Below, piece by piece: positions 34,077 to 42,807 of a stretch of DNA of 64,000 nucleotides. Position 1 is the stretch's first letter. Every line of letters begins with the position of its first letter. Position numbers and translations under genes: made by a program. Source of the stretch: Streptomyces abyssalis (GTDB lineage: Bacteria; Actinomycetota; Actinomycetes; Streptomycetales; Streptomycetaceae); NCBI RefSeq assembly GCF_001751365.1, contig NZ_LJGT01000038.1:298466-362465 (forward strand), in the 5' to 3' direction. The notes beneath the pieces were generated by a model, which did no database searches, was not told the DNA's origin, and was given only the letters and a program-made list of their open reading frames with translations.

Positions 34077-34416
34077 CCAGTACCTCTTGGAGTATGTGCA
34101 CGTCGGGAAGCTGCGCCTTGGGGACCTGAGAACGTGTGACGAGGTAGCCGGCGTCGATCAGGTCGCAGGCGAGGATCGTGACGACGCTGACCGAGAGGCC
34201 CAGGTGCGCGGCGGACTCCGCAACGGAGAGTCTGTGCCGGCACATCCGCCACAGCATCCGTTCCTGCCTGCTCGCGGTCACCGGGAGATCGGTGCCCTCG
34301 GGGTCGACGGTCTCCAGCAGTGTCTCCACGGCCAGCCGTTGACGGGGACGGGCACGGCCGCCGGTCAGCACGTAGGGGCGTACAGGTCCCCTTCTCGGTC
34401 CTCTCGGTCCGGTCAC
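34048..34416 (-). CDS. cvnC: DUF742 protein CvnC
   Basis: A 122-residue DUF742 protein, the third conservon component. It starts with VTGPRGPRRGPVRPYVLTGGR, the usual RPYxLTxGR opening. A winged-helix-like region follows (CRHRLSVAESAAHLGLSVSVVTILACDLIDAGYL). The GTG at 34416 overlaps the CvnB stop by 4 bases. Its role is thought to be as a partner linking CvnA/B to CvnD. Confidence 0.9.
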   Translation of the reverse strand: MTGPRGPRRGPVRPYVLTGGRARPRQRLAVETLLETVDPEGTDLPVTASRQERMLWRMCRHRLSVAESAAHLGLSVSVVTILACDLIDAGYLVTRSQVPKAQLPDVHILQEVLDGLRRQLSA

Positions 34417-34817
34417 GTTACGGAGTGCCTCCTCGGAGGACTGCCCTGGTGGTCGCCGAACCGCTGCACCTGCAGCACCATCTGTGAGGCGATCACTCCC
34501 GGATCGACCTTGTTGCTGGTGATCACCGCGAGTCTCGAACCGTCGCCGGCGCCGCGCAGGAAGAGAAAACCGCCTTTCCACTCGACCATGTGCTGCTTCA
34601 GTCCCCCTTCGCCGAAGCGCCCCGCCAGGCTGATGCCCAGCGACTGCAGCCCGGCCGCCGCCGCGGCCAGGGTGTCGGCCTCGTCGATGCCCAGTTCGCT
34701 GGTGCGGGCCCGGACGAGGCCGTCGGCGCTGAGGACCACCGCGTGCTGGACACCGGGGACGTCAGCTACGTCACTGAGCATCCAGGACTGGTCGTGCGTA
34801 GCTGCTTCGTGACTCAT
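34413..34817 (-). CDS. cvnB: Roadblock/LC7 protein CvnB
   Basis: A 134-residue Roadblock/LC7-domain protein: WMLSDVADVPGVQHAVVLSADGLVRARTSEL, then a long helix and GGFLFLRGAGDGSRLAVITS. In conservons CvnB regulates the GTPase CvnD, much like MglB with MglA. Its ATG overlaps the CvnA stop by 4 bases. Confidence 0.9.
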   Translation of the reverse strand: MSHEAATHDQSWMLSDVADVPGVQHAVVLSADGLVRARTSELGIDEADTLAAAAAGLQSLGISLAGRFGEGGLKQHMVEWKGGFLFLRGAGDGSRLAVITSNKVDPGVIASQMVLQVQRFGDHQGSPPRRHSVT

Positions 34818-36433
34818 CGGGCGTCGTCCCCCTGGGGCGAATCGGTTTCGTCATCGGGCGAAGAGGTCCGGCCCCCCAGCACGAAGGAGCTCATGAACGA
34901 AGCGGCGGCCTCCGGGTCGTCCTCGCTGCCGATGCTGTTCTGCTGTGCTTCCGCGGGAGCCTCCGGGCGCTGGTGACGCGGGGAGCGCCGTCGCGGCAGT
35001 CCCACCGCGGGGGGCTCGGCGTCCGACGGGGACTCGCCGGTCCCGGAGGGTTCGGGGGCGAGTGCGGGAGCCGGCTCGGGCTCGGGAGCCGGCGCGGGCG
35101 CGAAGGACTCGCGCTGCGCCCGGTTGCGGACGGGGAGGGGGCTCTCCTGCCGCCGCTCGGCACGCTCGGCACGCTCGGCACGCTCGGCACGCTCGGCCGG
35201 CTCTTCGTCCACCGCCGGGCCTGCGGTGCCTTCCGGTACGGGCATCGTGTACACCGGGTCGATCGCTTCGAGCAGGTCCATGGGCACGAGTACGACGGCA
35301 CGGATGCCCCCGTACGGTGAACGTCCCAGGCTCACACGGAGCTTCAGGCGCCGCGCGATGTTGCCGACCACCGCCAGGCCGACCTGCGGCGTCTGCAGAT
35401 CGCGGATGCTGACGTCGCGCTGCCCCGCGACCAGTTCCAGGGCCTTCTGGAGGCGCGCCTCCGTCATGCCGGTGCCCCGGTCGTCGATCTGGATGACCGC
35501 TCCCGACGGCACGGCCTCGAGCTGCGCGGTGACCTCCTTGCTGCTCGGGCTGTAGGTGGTCGCGTTCCCGAGGAGTTCGGCGACGAGGTGGATGAGCCAC
35601 TCGGCTGCGAAGTCCTTGACGCCCAGGTCGGGTTCGCCGCCGATCACCACACGCTGGTAGTCGGTGATCTGGCCGCCCGCGGCACGGACGATGTCCGTGA
35701 GCGGGACCGTCTCCTGCCACTGCTGGCCGGTCCACGAGCCGCCGAGGATGCGGAGGCTCTGCGCGTGGTGGGCGAACGTGGTCGCCAAGTGGTCGATCTC
35801 GATGCCGAGTTCGGGCAGTCCCGGCTCGGGCCGGTCCATCAGGCCGCCGGCCTTCTCCTGGATCTGCAGGCCGCCCGTCTGCAGGCGCTGTGCCAGGAAG
35901 ACGATCGCGTGCTCGCAGGCGTCCTGGACGTCCACGAGCTCCTCGTCGACCTCGTCGAGTGCGCCGCTGAGCAGCTTCGCCGTCTGCGGGCTCAGGCTGG
36001 GGAGTGAGACCTCCGGCTTCCGCCGCTCGGTCAGCACGGTGCGCAGATCGCGGCACCATGTGTCCACCGACTCGTGGAAAGCCTCGAACTGCGACTGCGA
36101 CCAGGTCTGCCACTGTTCCGTCAAGTGCGCCCTCTCCGACGCGACTTGGGCGTCGGCGGCGCGTCGTGCATGCTCGGCCTGCTCAGCGGAGCGGTCGGCA
36201 TGGTCGATGTCCGCGCGGTGCATCCGCCACAGGTGCGGCAGACATGCCAGCAGCGCAACGGCCGCGACCGATCCGCTCGCCATTACGGCGGGAGACCGCG
36301 TCCACCAGCTGACCATCTGCGCGATGACCGCGACAGCCGCCAGTAAAAGGGCGGCGGGCCACACCGTCTGACGTCTGAACCCTGTCCGGCCAGTTAAAGA
36401 TTGGGTACTCAATAGGTTGACCGCAGCTTTCAC
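34814..36433 (-). CDS. cvnA: Histidine-kinase-like membrane protein CvnA
   Basis: A 539-residue sensor-kinase-like protein. Two N-terminal membrane spans (WPAALLLAAVAVIAQMVSWW and VMASGSVAAVALLACLPHLW) lead into a coiled-coil region. A HATPase domain has the N-box HLVAELLGNATTYSP, a G1 box DRGTGM and a closing PYGGIRAVVLVPM. The C-terminal 150 residues are disordered, with an Ala-Glu-Arg run and Pro/Glu-rich stretches. The GTG at 36433 was chosen because it includes the first span; no strong ribosome site is visible there, so the start is uncertain. Confidence 0.85.
   Translation of the reverse strand: MKAAVNLLSTQSLTGRTGFRRQTVWPAALLLAAVAVIAQMVSWWTRSPAVMASGSVAAVALLACLPHLWRMHRADIDHADRSAEQAEHARRAADAQVASERAHLTEQWQTWSQSQFEAFHESVDTWCRDLRTVLTERRKPEVSLPSLSPQTAKLLSGALDEVDEELVDVQDACEHAIVFLAQRLQTGGLQIQEKAGGLMDRPEPGLPELGIEIDHLATTFAHHAQSLRILGGSWTGQQWQETVPLTDIVRAAGGQITDYQRVVIGGEPDLGVKDFAAEWLIHLVAELLGNATTYSPSSKEVTAQLEAVPSGAVIQIDDRGTGMTEARLQKALELVAGQRDVSIRDLQTPQVGLAVVGNIARRLKLRVSLGRSPYGGIRAVVLVPMDLLEAIDPVYTMPVPEGTAGPAVDEEPAERAERAERAERAERRQESPLPVRNRAQRESFAPAPAPEPEPAPALAPEPSGTGESPSDAEPPAVGLPRRRSPRHQRPEAPAEAQQNSIGSEDDPEAAASFMSSFVLGGRTSSPDDETDSPQGDDAR
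35154..35197 (-). repeat. 9-bp tandem repeat inside cvnA
   Basis: The unit CACGCTCGG is repeated about five times, coding for repeated Ala-Glu-Arg in the CvnA tail. It is a likely site of length variation. Confidence 0.7.
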
Positions 36434-37120
36434 ATATCGATGAGAAGTGGAGCCGGTTGACGCGGCGTCAGTGTAGATGCCGTCACCCTGCGTGGGAAGC
36501 GCGGGCTGAGGGAAGTTGAGAACGCGGGGCGAGTGCCGGCGCCCGGACCGTTGGCTCAAATTTCTTACGTATTTGACCTGCCGCTTTACCGGATGTACGT
36601 GCCAAGCGATTCGTTCCTGCAGCAATCGGCGGAGTGGGCGTGATCCGGGCGGTACGGGGGTCGTCTTCCAGCCGCGTCTTCGGCACTCGCATTCTGTCGC
36701 CGCTGGTGAGCGGAACCTGGCGGATGCTGCCCGGCATTGCCCGCGAACGTTCCGGGCACGGCAAATCGCGGCGGCTTCACCCGCAGAAATCGCAGACCAA
36801 AAGGAACAATTCTGCACACCTGGGTGACAGTGTTGCCCACCTTGGCAACAGCGGCCACCGAGAGAAATCAGAGGAAACTCAGAAACGACGGGAAACCAGA
36901 AGAACCCCGGGAACAACGCCGGTTCGGGTCGGATCGGTCGTAACGGGGTTAATCGGAACCGTCCTCACCGCTCCGCGTGCGGGCCGGACCGCCGCGGCCG
37001 GGCCGGGGACGCGGGCGGGCCCGCGCTCGTCACGCCCGCAAACTCCCTCATCGGCAGGGCAGTTGGCCTCTACGATCGTGACGGCGCAGAGCCCGGCCCA
37101 CTCCCGAGAAGAGGTACTCC
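36434..37120. other. Long intergenic region between cvnA and a methyltransferase gene
   Basis: About 690 bases between divergent genes, less G+C-rich than the flanks. I find no supportable gene; short frames here lack codon bias. It should hold the promoter of the conservon operon. A 20-bp inverted repeat is at 36831-36850. Confidence 0.5.
36831..36850. promoter_or_regulatory. Inverted repeat in the cvnA upstream region
   Basis: TGTTGCC and GGCAACA around a 6-base spacer, a perfect pair of 7-bp arms. It could be a regulator site; position relative to any promoter is unclear. Confidence 0.35.
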
Positions 37121-37933
37121 ATGTCGGACGAGCCCACCCGCGACCCGGAAGTCCAAGCCAAGATCGACGTCACCGTGCCGCACTCGGCCCGCATCTGGAA
37201 CTACTGGCTCGGCGGCAAGGACAACTACGAGGTCGACCAGCGCGCCGGTGACGAGTTCCGCCAGATCTACCCGGACATCGAGGACGGCGCCCGCGCGGCC
37301 CGCTACTTCCTCGCCCGCGCGGTGCGCCATCTGGCGGGCGAAGCTGGAGTGACCCAGTTCCTCGACATCGGCACCGGCCTGCCCAACGTCGACAACACCC
37401 ATCAGATCGCCCAGTCGGTCAACCCGCGGGCACGCATCGTCTACGTCGACAACGACCCCCTGGTACTAGCACACGCACGTGCCCTGCTCACCAGCACCCC
37501 CGAGGGCGTCACCCAGTACGTGGACGCGGACCTGCACGACCCCGACACGATCGTGCGGGAGGCCGCGGACACCCTCGACTTCTCACAGCCCGTCGCCCTC
37601 ATGCTGATGGGAATCCTGGGCCACATCGAGGACTACGACGAGGCACGCTCGATCGTGCGCCGCCTCGTGGACGCCCTGCCCTCCGGCAGCTACCTCGTCC
37701 AGTACGACAGCACCGACACCAGCGAGGCGTACGTGGAGGCACTGCGCCTCTACAACGAAGGCGGCTCGGTCCCCTACATCCTGCGCAGCCCGGAACAGAT
37801 CACCCGCTTCTTCGACGGCATGGAGATGCTGGAACCAGGAGTGGTGTCCTGCCCGCGCTGGCGCCCGGAGACGGAGCCCGTCGGGGGACCCGAGGAAGTC
37901 GACCAGTACGGCGGCGTGGCGAGGAAGCCGTAG
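37121..37933 (+). CDS. DUF574-type SAM-dependent methyltransferase (copy 1)
   Basis: A 270-residue protein of the DUF574/Methyltransf_19 family, abundant in Streptomyces and often beside conservons. It opens HSARIWNYWLGGKDNYEVD and carries the SAM motif FLDIGTGLPNVDNTH, then ARIVYVDNDPLVLAHARALL. The usual C-terminal FFDGMEMLEPGVV is present. Substrates of this family are largely unknown. GAAGAGG precedes the ATG. A paralogue lies at 42808-43629. Confidence 0.85.
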   Translation: MSDEPTRDPEVQAKIDVTVPHSARIWNYWLGGKDNYEVDQRAGDEFRQIYPDIEDGARAARYFLARAVRHLAGEAGVTQFLDIGTGLPNVDNTHQIAQSVNPRARIVYVDNDPLVLAHARALLTSTPEGVTQYVDADLHDPDTIVREAADTLDFSQPVALMLMGILGHIEDYDEARSIVRRLVDALPSGSYLVQYDSTDTSEAYVEALRLYNEGGSVPYILRSPEQITRFFDGMEMLEPGVVSCPRWRPETEPVGGPEEVDQYGGVARKP

Positions 37934-37940
37934 CGCGGCG

Positions 37941-37979
37941 GCCGGCGCGGGGGCTCCCGTCAGGGCCTCCCGCGCCGGC
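37941..37979. terminator. Hairpin terminator between convergent genes
   Basis: GCCGGCGCGGG and CCCGCGCCGGC, an 11-bp perfect stem, lie 8 bases after the methyltransferase stop. Confidence 0.55.
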
Positions 37980-38060
37980 GCCGGCTCGCGCGGCACCGTG
38001 CAGCACGACAGCACCCTGCAACACCGCAGCACCGAGGTGCCCGTTGCCGCAAACGCTTCC

Positions 38061-38507
38061 TCAGGGCGTCCTGCCCGGGGACCGGGCAGGCCCGTGCCAG
38101 AAGGCGGCGAGGAGGCGGTCGCGGTCCTGGGCGATCAGGAAGAGGCAGAGGAGCGTGTAGACGAGCGAGAAGTATTTGACCATCGGATAGCCGTAGGCGA
38201 AGTCCATCACCGTGATGTTCAGCGAGACCGCGAAGAGCCCCAGCGCACCGAGCGTTGCCGTTCTGCGCGAGAGCAGCAGCAGGGCGGGGAGAAGTTCGTA
38301 GAGGCCCGTGAACCGGCCGTAGAACTCGGAGTAGCCGTAGAAGGCCCACACCACGCTCGTGCCGTCCGCCGTGTGGTTGGAGATCTCCCAGTCCCCGTAG
38401 TCGTACTGTCCGCCGAGCAGTTTCACGGTGCCGTATCCGGCGAAGACGACGAAGAGCAAGAGCCTGACGCCGGTGATCAGACGGGGTGGAAGCTTCCTGG
38501 ATCGCAA
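38061..38507 (-). CDS. Small four-span membrane protein (DoxX-like)
   Basis: A protein of about 148 residues with four hydrophobic segments (LITGVRLLLFVVFAGYGTVKLLGG, FTGLYELLPALLLLS, LGALGLFAVSLNITVMDF, LVYTLLCLFLIA). The arrangement and the GxxKLLGG turn recall DoxX/DoxD-like proteins. No ATG or GTG fits; a TTG at 38507 is the likely start but uncertain. Function is unknown. Confidence 0.6.
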   Translation of the reverse strand: MRSRKLPPRLITGVRLLLFVVFAGYGTVKLLGGQYDYGDWEISNHTADGTSVVWAFYGYSEFYGRFTGLYELLPALLLLSRRTATLGALGLFAVSLNITVMDFAYGYPMVKYFSLVYTLLCLFLIAQDRDRLLAAFWHGPARSPGRTP

Positions 38508-38699
38508 GGTCTCGGCGTCCTTCCGGATTCGCGCGGTCCATGTCTCTCCGAGGCCGCGCAGAGGCGTTGTCGCCGTCAGTCTCGGCGCGGGCCGCGCCGA
38601 CCGCCCCGTGCATCCGGCCTCTCCCGCGGCCTGAAGTAGGAGGGCGGCCCCTCCCCCGGGAGGACGCCGGACGCCCCGGGCCGGGGCTACGTTCGCCCT

Positions 38700-39974
38700 G
38701 TGCGGCCGATCGGTGAGTCCCTGCGCTCATTGCGCACCCATGTCCCGGGGTACGGATGGGTGCGGCTGCTGCCCATGACCGGAGCCGTCGGTTTCGTCGG
38801 CCTGCTCCATGTGCCGCAGATCCAGCCGTCGGCCGCGGACTGGCTGCTGGCGGTGGCTTCGGCGGCACTGGTGCCGGCCGGGGGCCGCCGTCCTGTGACG
38901 GTGCTCCTGTTCCAGTGCGCCCTGGTCGTCGCCTCTGTGGCGGCCACCGCGAAGATCGGGGGCGGGGTCGCGCAGATCCTGGCGTGCGTGGCCCTGGGGG
39001 AGGTCGCACTGCGGTGCCCGCGGCGGAGGATGTGGTGGAGCGCCGTCGCACTGGGCGCCGCGAGCGCGGTGAACTTCATCCCCCACTACCCGCTCGCCGC
39101 CAACGCCCTTGTCCTGCTGGTGGATACGGGGCTTCCGCTGCTGCTCGGCTCGTTCCTGCGCTCCCAGCGCGAACTGGCCTCCCAGGCCGAACGGCGGGCG
39201 GAGGAGGCCGAGCAGCGCAGGGCGTGGGAGACGAAGGTGGCCAGGGCCGACGAACGGGCCGCCGTGGCAGGTGAGTTGCACGACGTCGTGGCGCACCACG
39301 TGGCATCCGTCGTGCTGCGCGTGGGCGTCGTACGGCATGTGGTGCCGTCTTTCGATCCCCGGGTCGACGAGGCTCTGGAAGACGTGCACGCCATCGGCGG
39401 CCAGGCCCTTGCGGACCTGCGCCGGCTCGTGTCCGTGCTGAGGGATCCCGAGAGCGCGGGAGAGCCCGTACTGCTGACGGCGTCCGCGCTCTCGGCGGAG
39501 CTGGAGACCGTCGTCGAACGCAGCCGGCAGGCAGGGGCGAGCGTGGAGACCGCCGTGGACGCGGAGACGGTCGAGCGGCTGGACACCGCCTGCCGGCATG
39601 CCGCGCTGCGCCTGGTGCAGGAGGGCCTGACGAACGTACTCAAGCACGCGCGACCGGGTGTGCACATACGGCTCGTTCTCCAGGGCGACGGACGGGGACG
39701 GGCGCGGGTCGAGGTGAGGGACGACGGTGGGCGGGGCACCGACGCGTCGCGCCTGACTCCCGCGCCGGAACCCGGCCACGGACTCCTCGTGATGCGCGAA
39801 CGTCTCGAACTGCTCGGCGGCGAGCTGTGCGTCGGTCCGGACGGGCCCGGCTGGACGCTGCGCGCGGTGCTGCCGGAGGCACCTGCGCCGGCGGCTGCCG
39901 GTGCCCGGAACGCTCAGGGTTCTCAGAGTCCTCAAGGCGCCCGGAGCGCCCAGGGTTCCCGGAGTGCGCCGTGA
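38700..39974 (+). CDS. Sensor histidine kinase (HisKA_3/NarL-type)
   Basis: A 424-residue two-component kinase. The N-terminal half has five or so hydrophobic spans and no large sensor loop, suggesting a membrane-embedded sensor. The phosphoacceptor is in ELHDVVAHHVASVVL, the N-box is LVQEGLTNVLKHARP and the G-box is GHGLLVMRERLELLGG. A low-complexity Gln/Ser/Ala tail ends it. The GTG at 38700 is the start used; others are possible. It overlaps the response regulator by 4 bases, so they form a pair. Confidence 0.85.
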   Translation: MRPIGESLRSLRTHVPGYGWVRLLPMTGAVGFVGLLHVPQIQPSAADWLLAVASAALVPAGGRRPVTVLLFQCALVVASVAATAKIGGGVAQILACVALGEVALRCPRRRMWWSAVALGAASAVNFIPHYPLAANALVLLVDTGLPLLLGSFLRSQRELASQAERRAEEAEQRRAWETKVARADERAAVAGELHDVVAHHVASVVLRVGVVRHVVPSFDPRVDEALEDVHAIGGQALADLRRLVSVLRDPESAGEPVLLTASALSAELETVVERSRQAGASVETAVDAETVERLDTACRHAALRLVQEGLTNVLKHARPGVHIRLVLQGDGRGRARVEVRDDGGRGTDASRLTPAPEPGHGLLVMRERLELLGGELCVGPDGPGWTLRAVLPEAPAPAAAGARNAQGSQSPQGARSAQGSRSAP

Positions 39975-40657
39975 TACGCACCCTCGTCGTCGACGACCAG
40001 CAGCTCGTACGGGCCGGACTGCGCATGCTCTGCACGGCCGCGGACGGGGTGGAGGTCGTGGGCGAGGCGGAGGACGGACGTCAAGCCGTCGCGCTCGTCG
40101 AGAAGCTGGCGCCGCAGGTGGTGCTGATGGACCTGCGTATGCCCGGCGTCGACGGGATCACCGCCACGCGCCGGATTCTGGGAGCACGTCCGTCGGTCCG
40201 CGTCCTCGTGCTCACCACCTTCGACGACGACGAGCACCTGTATCCCGCGCTGGAGGCGGGAGCGTGCGGGTTCCTCGCCAAGGACACCGCACCCGAGGAG
40301 CTGCTCGACGGGATACGGCTGGCGGCCGACGGCGGGAGCCCCTTCAGCCCGCACGTCCTGCGCCGTCTCGTCCGGCGGGCCGTCGCGGCCGAACACCCCC
40401 CGGCCGGGCGGGCCGAGGCGGTGGCGCTCACCGGCCGCGAACGCGAGGTCCTCGAATGCGTCGTGGCCGGCCGCTCCAACGCCGAGATCGCCGAGCGGCT
40501 CTTCATCGGCGTCACCACGGTGAAGTCACACATCGCCAGCCTGATGACGAAGACCGGCAGCCGCAATCGCGTCCAACTCGCCGTCGCCGCATGCGGTTTC
40601 GGCCTGGACGGACGCGGGCCGCCCCGGCCGTCCGGTGAGCCGGAAAGCGGCCGGTAG
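39971..40657 (+). CDS. LuxR/NarL-family response regulator
   Basis: A 228-residue regulator. The receiver domain (RTLVVDDQQLVRAGLRM) has its phosphorylatable aspartate in VLMDLRMPG. The C-terminal LuxR helix-turn-helix reads LTGREREVLECVVAGRSNAEIAERLFIGVTTVKSHIASL. The GTG start overlaps the kinase stop (GTGA). Targets are unknown; none of the neighbours is obviously linked. Confidence 0.9.
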   Translation: MIRTLVVDDQQLVRAGLRMLCTAADGVEVVGEAEDGRQAVALVEKLAPQVVLMDLRMPGVDGITATRRILGARPSVRVLVLTTFDDDEHLYPALEAGACGFLAKDTAPEELLDGIRLAADGGSPFSPHVLRRLVRRAVAAEHPPAGRAEAVALTGREREVLECVVAGRSNAEIAERLFIGVTTVKSHIASLMTKTGSRNRVQLAVAACGFGLDGRGPPRPSGEPESGR

Positions 40658-40698
40658 CCCGGACCTGGCCGGCGACCGGCCGGCCCGGGCTCGCCCGC

Positions 40699-40727
40699 GG
40701 TGCGGAGGATCTGAGTGTCTCCGCACC
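40699..40727. terminator. Hairpin terminator between convergent genes
   Basis: GGTGCGGAG and CTCCGCACC, a 9-bp perfect stem with an 11-base loop, between the response regulator and CapA-like genes. Confidence 0.55.
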
Positions 40728-40752
40728 TCAGTGCGTCAGTGCGTCCGTGGGG

Positions 40753-42036
40753 TCAGTGGCCCATGCGGAGGCCGTCCTTCGCCGCGCCCCTGCTGAGGAC
40801 CGCCTCACGGATGGTGCGGTAGGCGTCGGCACGCCCGGCACCCGCGTCGCGGGCGTTCTCCTGGCTGAGGTCGACGACGCTGATCCGCGGCGTCGTCTGG
40901 ACGAAGAAGGGGATGAACTCGGCCTTCTTCACCTTCCATTCGCCCTGGCGTCCCCGGCTGCCCGCGGACTTCGCGGACTTCGCGTCACGCTTCGCCGCCG
41001 ACTCCTCCGGCTCCGCCGGCTTCTCCGGCGCCTTCTTCGCGTCCGCCCCGGCCTTCGGCGGTACGAACGTGAAGCGGGCCGCCGAGCTCATCGCTCCGCG
41101 CTTGTCGCTCATCTTCCCGACGAGCTGGTCGCCCATCCCGTACACGACCCACGTGCCGTTGACCTTCTCGTAGGGCTGCGGAACGTGTGCGTGGGTGCCG
41201 ATGATGAGGTCGATGTCCTTGCGGCCGCTGCCGTCCCGGGAGCTCGTGAGCTGCTTCGCCAGTCTCTTCTGGTCGCTGTCCGGGGCCTGCTGCCACTCTG
41301 TTCCCCAGTGCATGCTCGTCACCACGATGTCGGCGCCGGCGCGGCGCGCGGCGCGGGCGTCGGCGATGATCCGCTTCGGGTCGATGAGGTTGACGGCCCA
41401 CGACTTGTTCTTCGGTACGGGTATGTCGTTCGTGCCGTAGGTGTAGGCGAGTTGGGCGACCTTCGCTCCGCCCGCCTTCATCATCGTCGTACGGCTTCCG
41501 GCGCGAGCCGAGTCGGCGGACCCCGCGTGCTTCAGTCCTGCCTCGTCCATGGCGGTGATGGTGCGGCGCACGCCGTCCACTCCGTCGTCCATGGTGTGGT
41601 TCGAGGCGGAGGAGCAGCTCTCGTAACCGGTGTCCTTGATGGACCGGGCGACGTCCGGGGGCGTCTTGAAGGCGGGGTAACCGGTGAAGGGCCCGCCTGA
41701 GCGGCCGTAGACCGTCTCCATGTGGCATATCGCCAGGTCGGCGCCCGAAGCGACGGACTTGGCGCCGGCGAGCATCTTGCGGAAGTCGTAGCCGGAGCCG
41801 CCGGAGTCCTGGCGGGCCTGACGTATGACGGAGTCGTGGGAGAGGATGTCGCCGGTGGCGACGAGGGTGAACGGCCGGTGCGAGGCCGCGGCGGACGCCT
41901 CACTCTTCGCAGCGGCATCGTCGCGGCGGTCGTCCCCCTCAAGACGCGGGTTCCGCTGGGTGCCGCATCCGGCGACGATTCCCAGCAGCACTGTCGTGGC
42001 GGTGACGAGGGCGGCCTGACGTATGTACGTGCTCAT
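40753..42036 (-). CDS. CapA-family lipoprotein (poly-gamma-glutamate synthesis-like)
   Basis: A 427-residue exported lipoprotein: the signal ends in LLGIVAGC, a lipobox with Cys as lipid anchor. A CapA/metallophosphatase-like domain follows: FTLVATGDILSHDSVI, then SASNHTMDDG and VTSMHWGTEW, and THAHVPQPYEKVNGTWVVYGMG. The insert KKAPEKPAEPEESAAKRDAKS is low-complexity. Family members are metallophosphoesterase-like and take part in capsule or wall polymer handling in some bacteria; the role here is unknown. Confidence 0.85.
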   Translation of the reverse strand: MSTYIRQAALVTATTVLLGIVAGCGTQRNPRLEGDDRRDDAAAKSEASAAASHRPFTLVATGDILSHDSVIRQARQDSGGSGYDFRKMLAGAKSVASGADLAICHMETVYGRSGGPFTGYPAFKTPPDVARSIKDTGYESCSSASNHTMDDGVDGVRRTITAMDEAGLKHAGSADSARAGSRTTMMKAGGAKVAQLAYTYGTNDIPVPKNKSWAVNLIDPKRIIADARAARRAGADIVVTSMHWGTEWQQAPDSDQKRLAKQLTSSRDGSGRKDIDLIIGTHAHVPQPYEKVNGTWVVYGMGDQLVGKMSDKRGAMSSAARFTFVPPKAGADAKKAPEKPAEPEESAAKRDAKSAKSAGSRGRQGEWKVKKAEFIPFFVQTTPRISVVDLSQENARDAGAGRADAYRTIREAVLSRGAAKDGLRMGH

Positions 42037-42252
42037 GGTGGGCTCTCGCTTTCTCGGAGAAAGTCGACAAACCCACATATATGGTGCCGCGGCGGCCCCC
42101 GCGCGATCTCGCCGCCATACGGCTCAACGCCTGCGCCCACCTGTGTGCGCCAGAGCGACTGGATCATGAACGGCAGCCGCTCGGGCTGCCGCCCGGTCCC
42201 GAGATGAGATGAGCGCCCGGCCCGGGCCCAAGGGCCCGGACCACCCTGCTTC

Positions 42253-42258
42253 TAGACT
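42253..42258 (+). promoter_or_regulatory. Possible -10 box giving a leaderless transcript
   Basis: TAGACT is 6 bases before the GTG at 42265, so a start of transcription 7 bases past the -10 would fall on the GTG. No clear -35 is visible. Confidence 0.35.
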
Positions 42259-42264
42259 GAGCTT

Positions 42265-42714
42265 GTGCAGCATTTCGAGGTCGTGACGGCCGTCGCCGCA
42301 CCTCCGGACCAGGTGTTCGCGAAATGCCTGGACGTGGAGGCCCACACCAGCTCGATGGCCGACTCGTCGGAGCGAGCGGTTGGCGGCAAGACCCGTGGCG
42401 AGCTGTCGCTCGGTGACACGGTGACCTTCCAGGCCCGCCACCTCGGCCTCACCTGGCGACTCACCGCACGCATCACTTCCTATGACCGGCCCCGATGCTT
42501 CGTGGACGAGCAGGACTCGGGGCCCTTCAAGCGATGGCGTCACGCCCACCACTTCGAGCCGGACGGCGCCGACGGCACCGTCATGAGAGACGTCATCGAC
42601 TTCGCTTCACCACTGGGGCCTGTCGGACGCATCGTCGACAGGCTCCTCCTGAGCCGCTATATGCCTCGCCTCATCAGAATCCGCAACGCCTATCTGGCCG
42701 GCGCATTCGACTGA
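42265..42714 (+). CDS. SRPBCC (START-like) family protein
   Basis: A 149-residue helix-grip-fold protein: FEVVTAVAAPPDQVFAKCLDVEAH at the start, DTVTFQARHLGLTWRLTARITSYD and FVDEQDSGPFKRWRHAHHFEP in the middle, and a C-terminal helix. It binds a hydrophobic ligand; which one is unknown. The GTG at 42265 may be leaderless. It stands alone. Confidence 0.75.
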   Translation: MQHFEVVTAVAAPPDQVFAKCLDVEAHTSSMADSSERAVGGKTRGELSLGDTVTFQARHLGLTWRLTARITSYDRPRCFVDEQDSGPFKRWRHAHHFEPDGADGTVMRDVIDFASPLGPVGRIVDRLLLSRYMPRLIRIRNAYLAGAFD

Positions 42715-42807
42715 GCTGCCGGGGCAGCCCTCCCCGCTCCGCTGCAAACGGCCGCACCGCCGGCGGGTCGGAACGGACGCGACGCGCCTTTGCCCGGCAA
42801 GCGCCGG

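Noticed and set aside
36483..36764. 93-residue minus-strand frame upstream of cvnA
   Set aside because: Composition and codon use look random and it runs into the cvnA promoter region.
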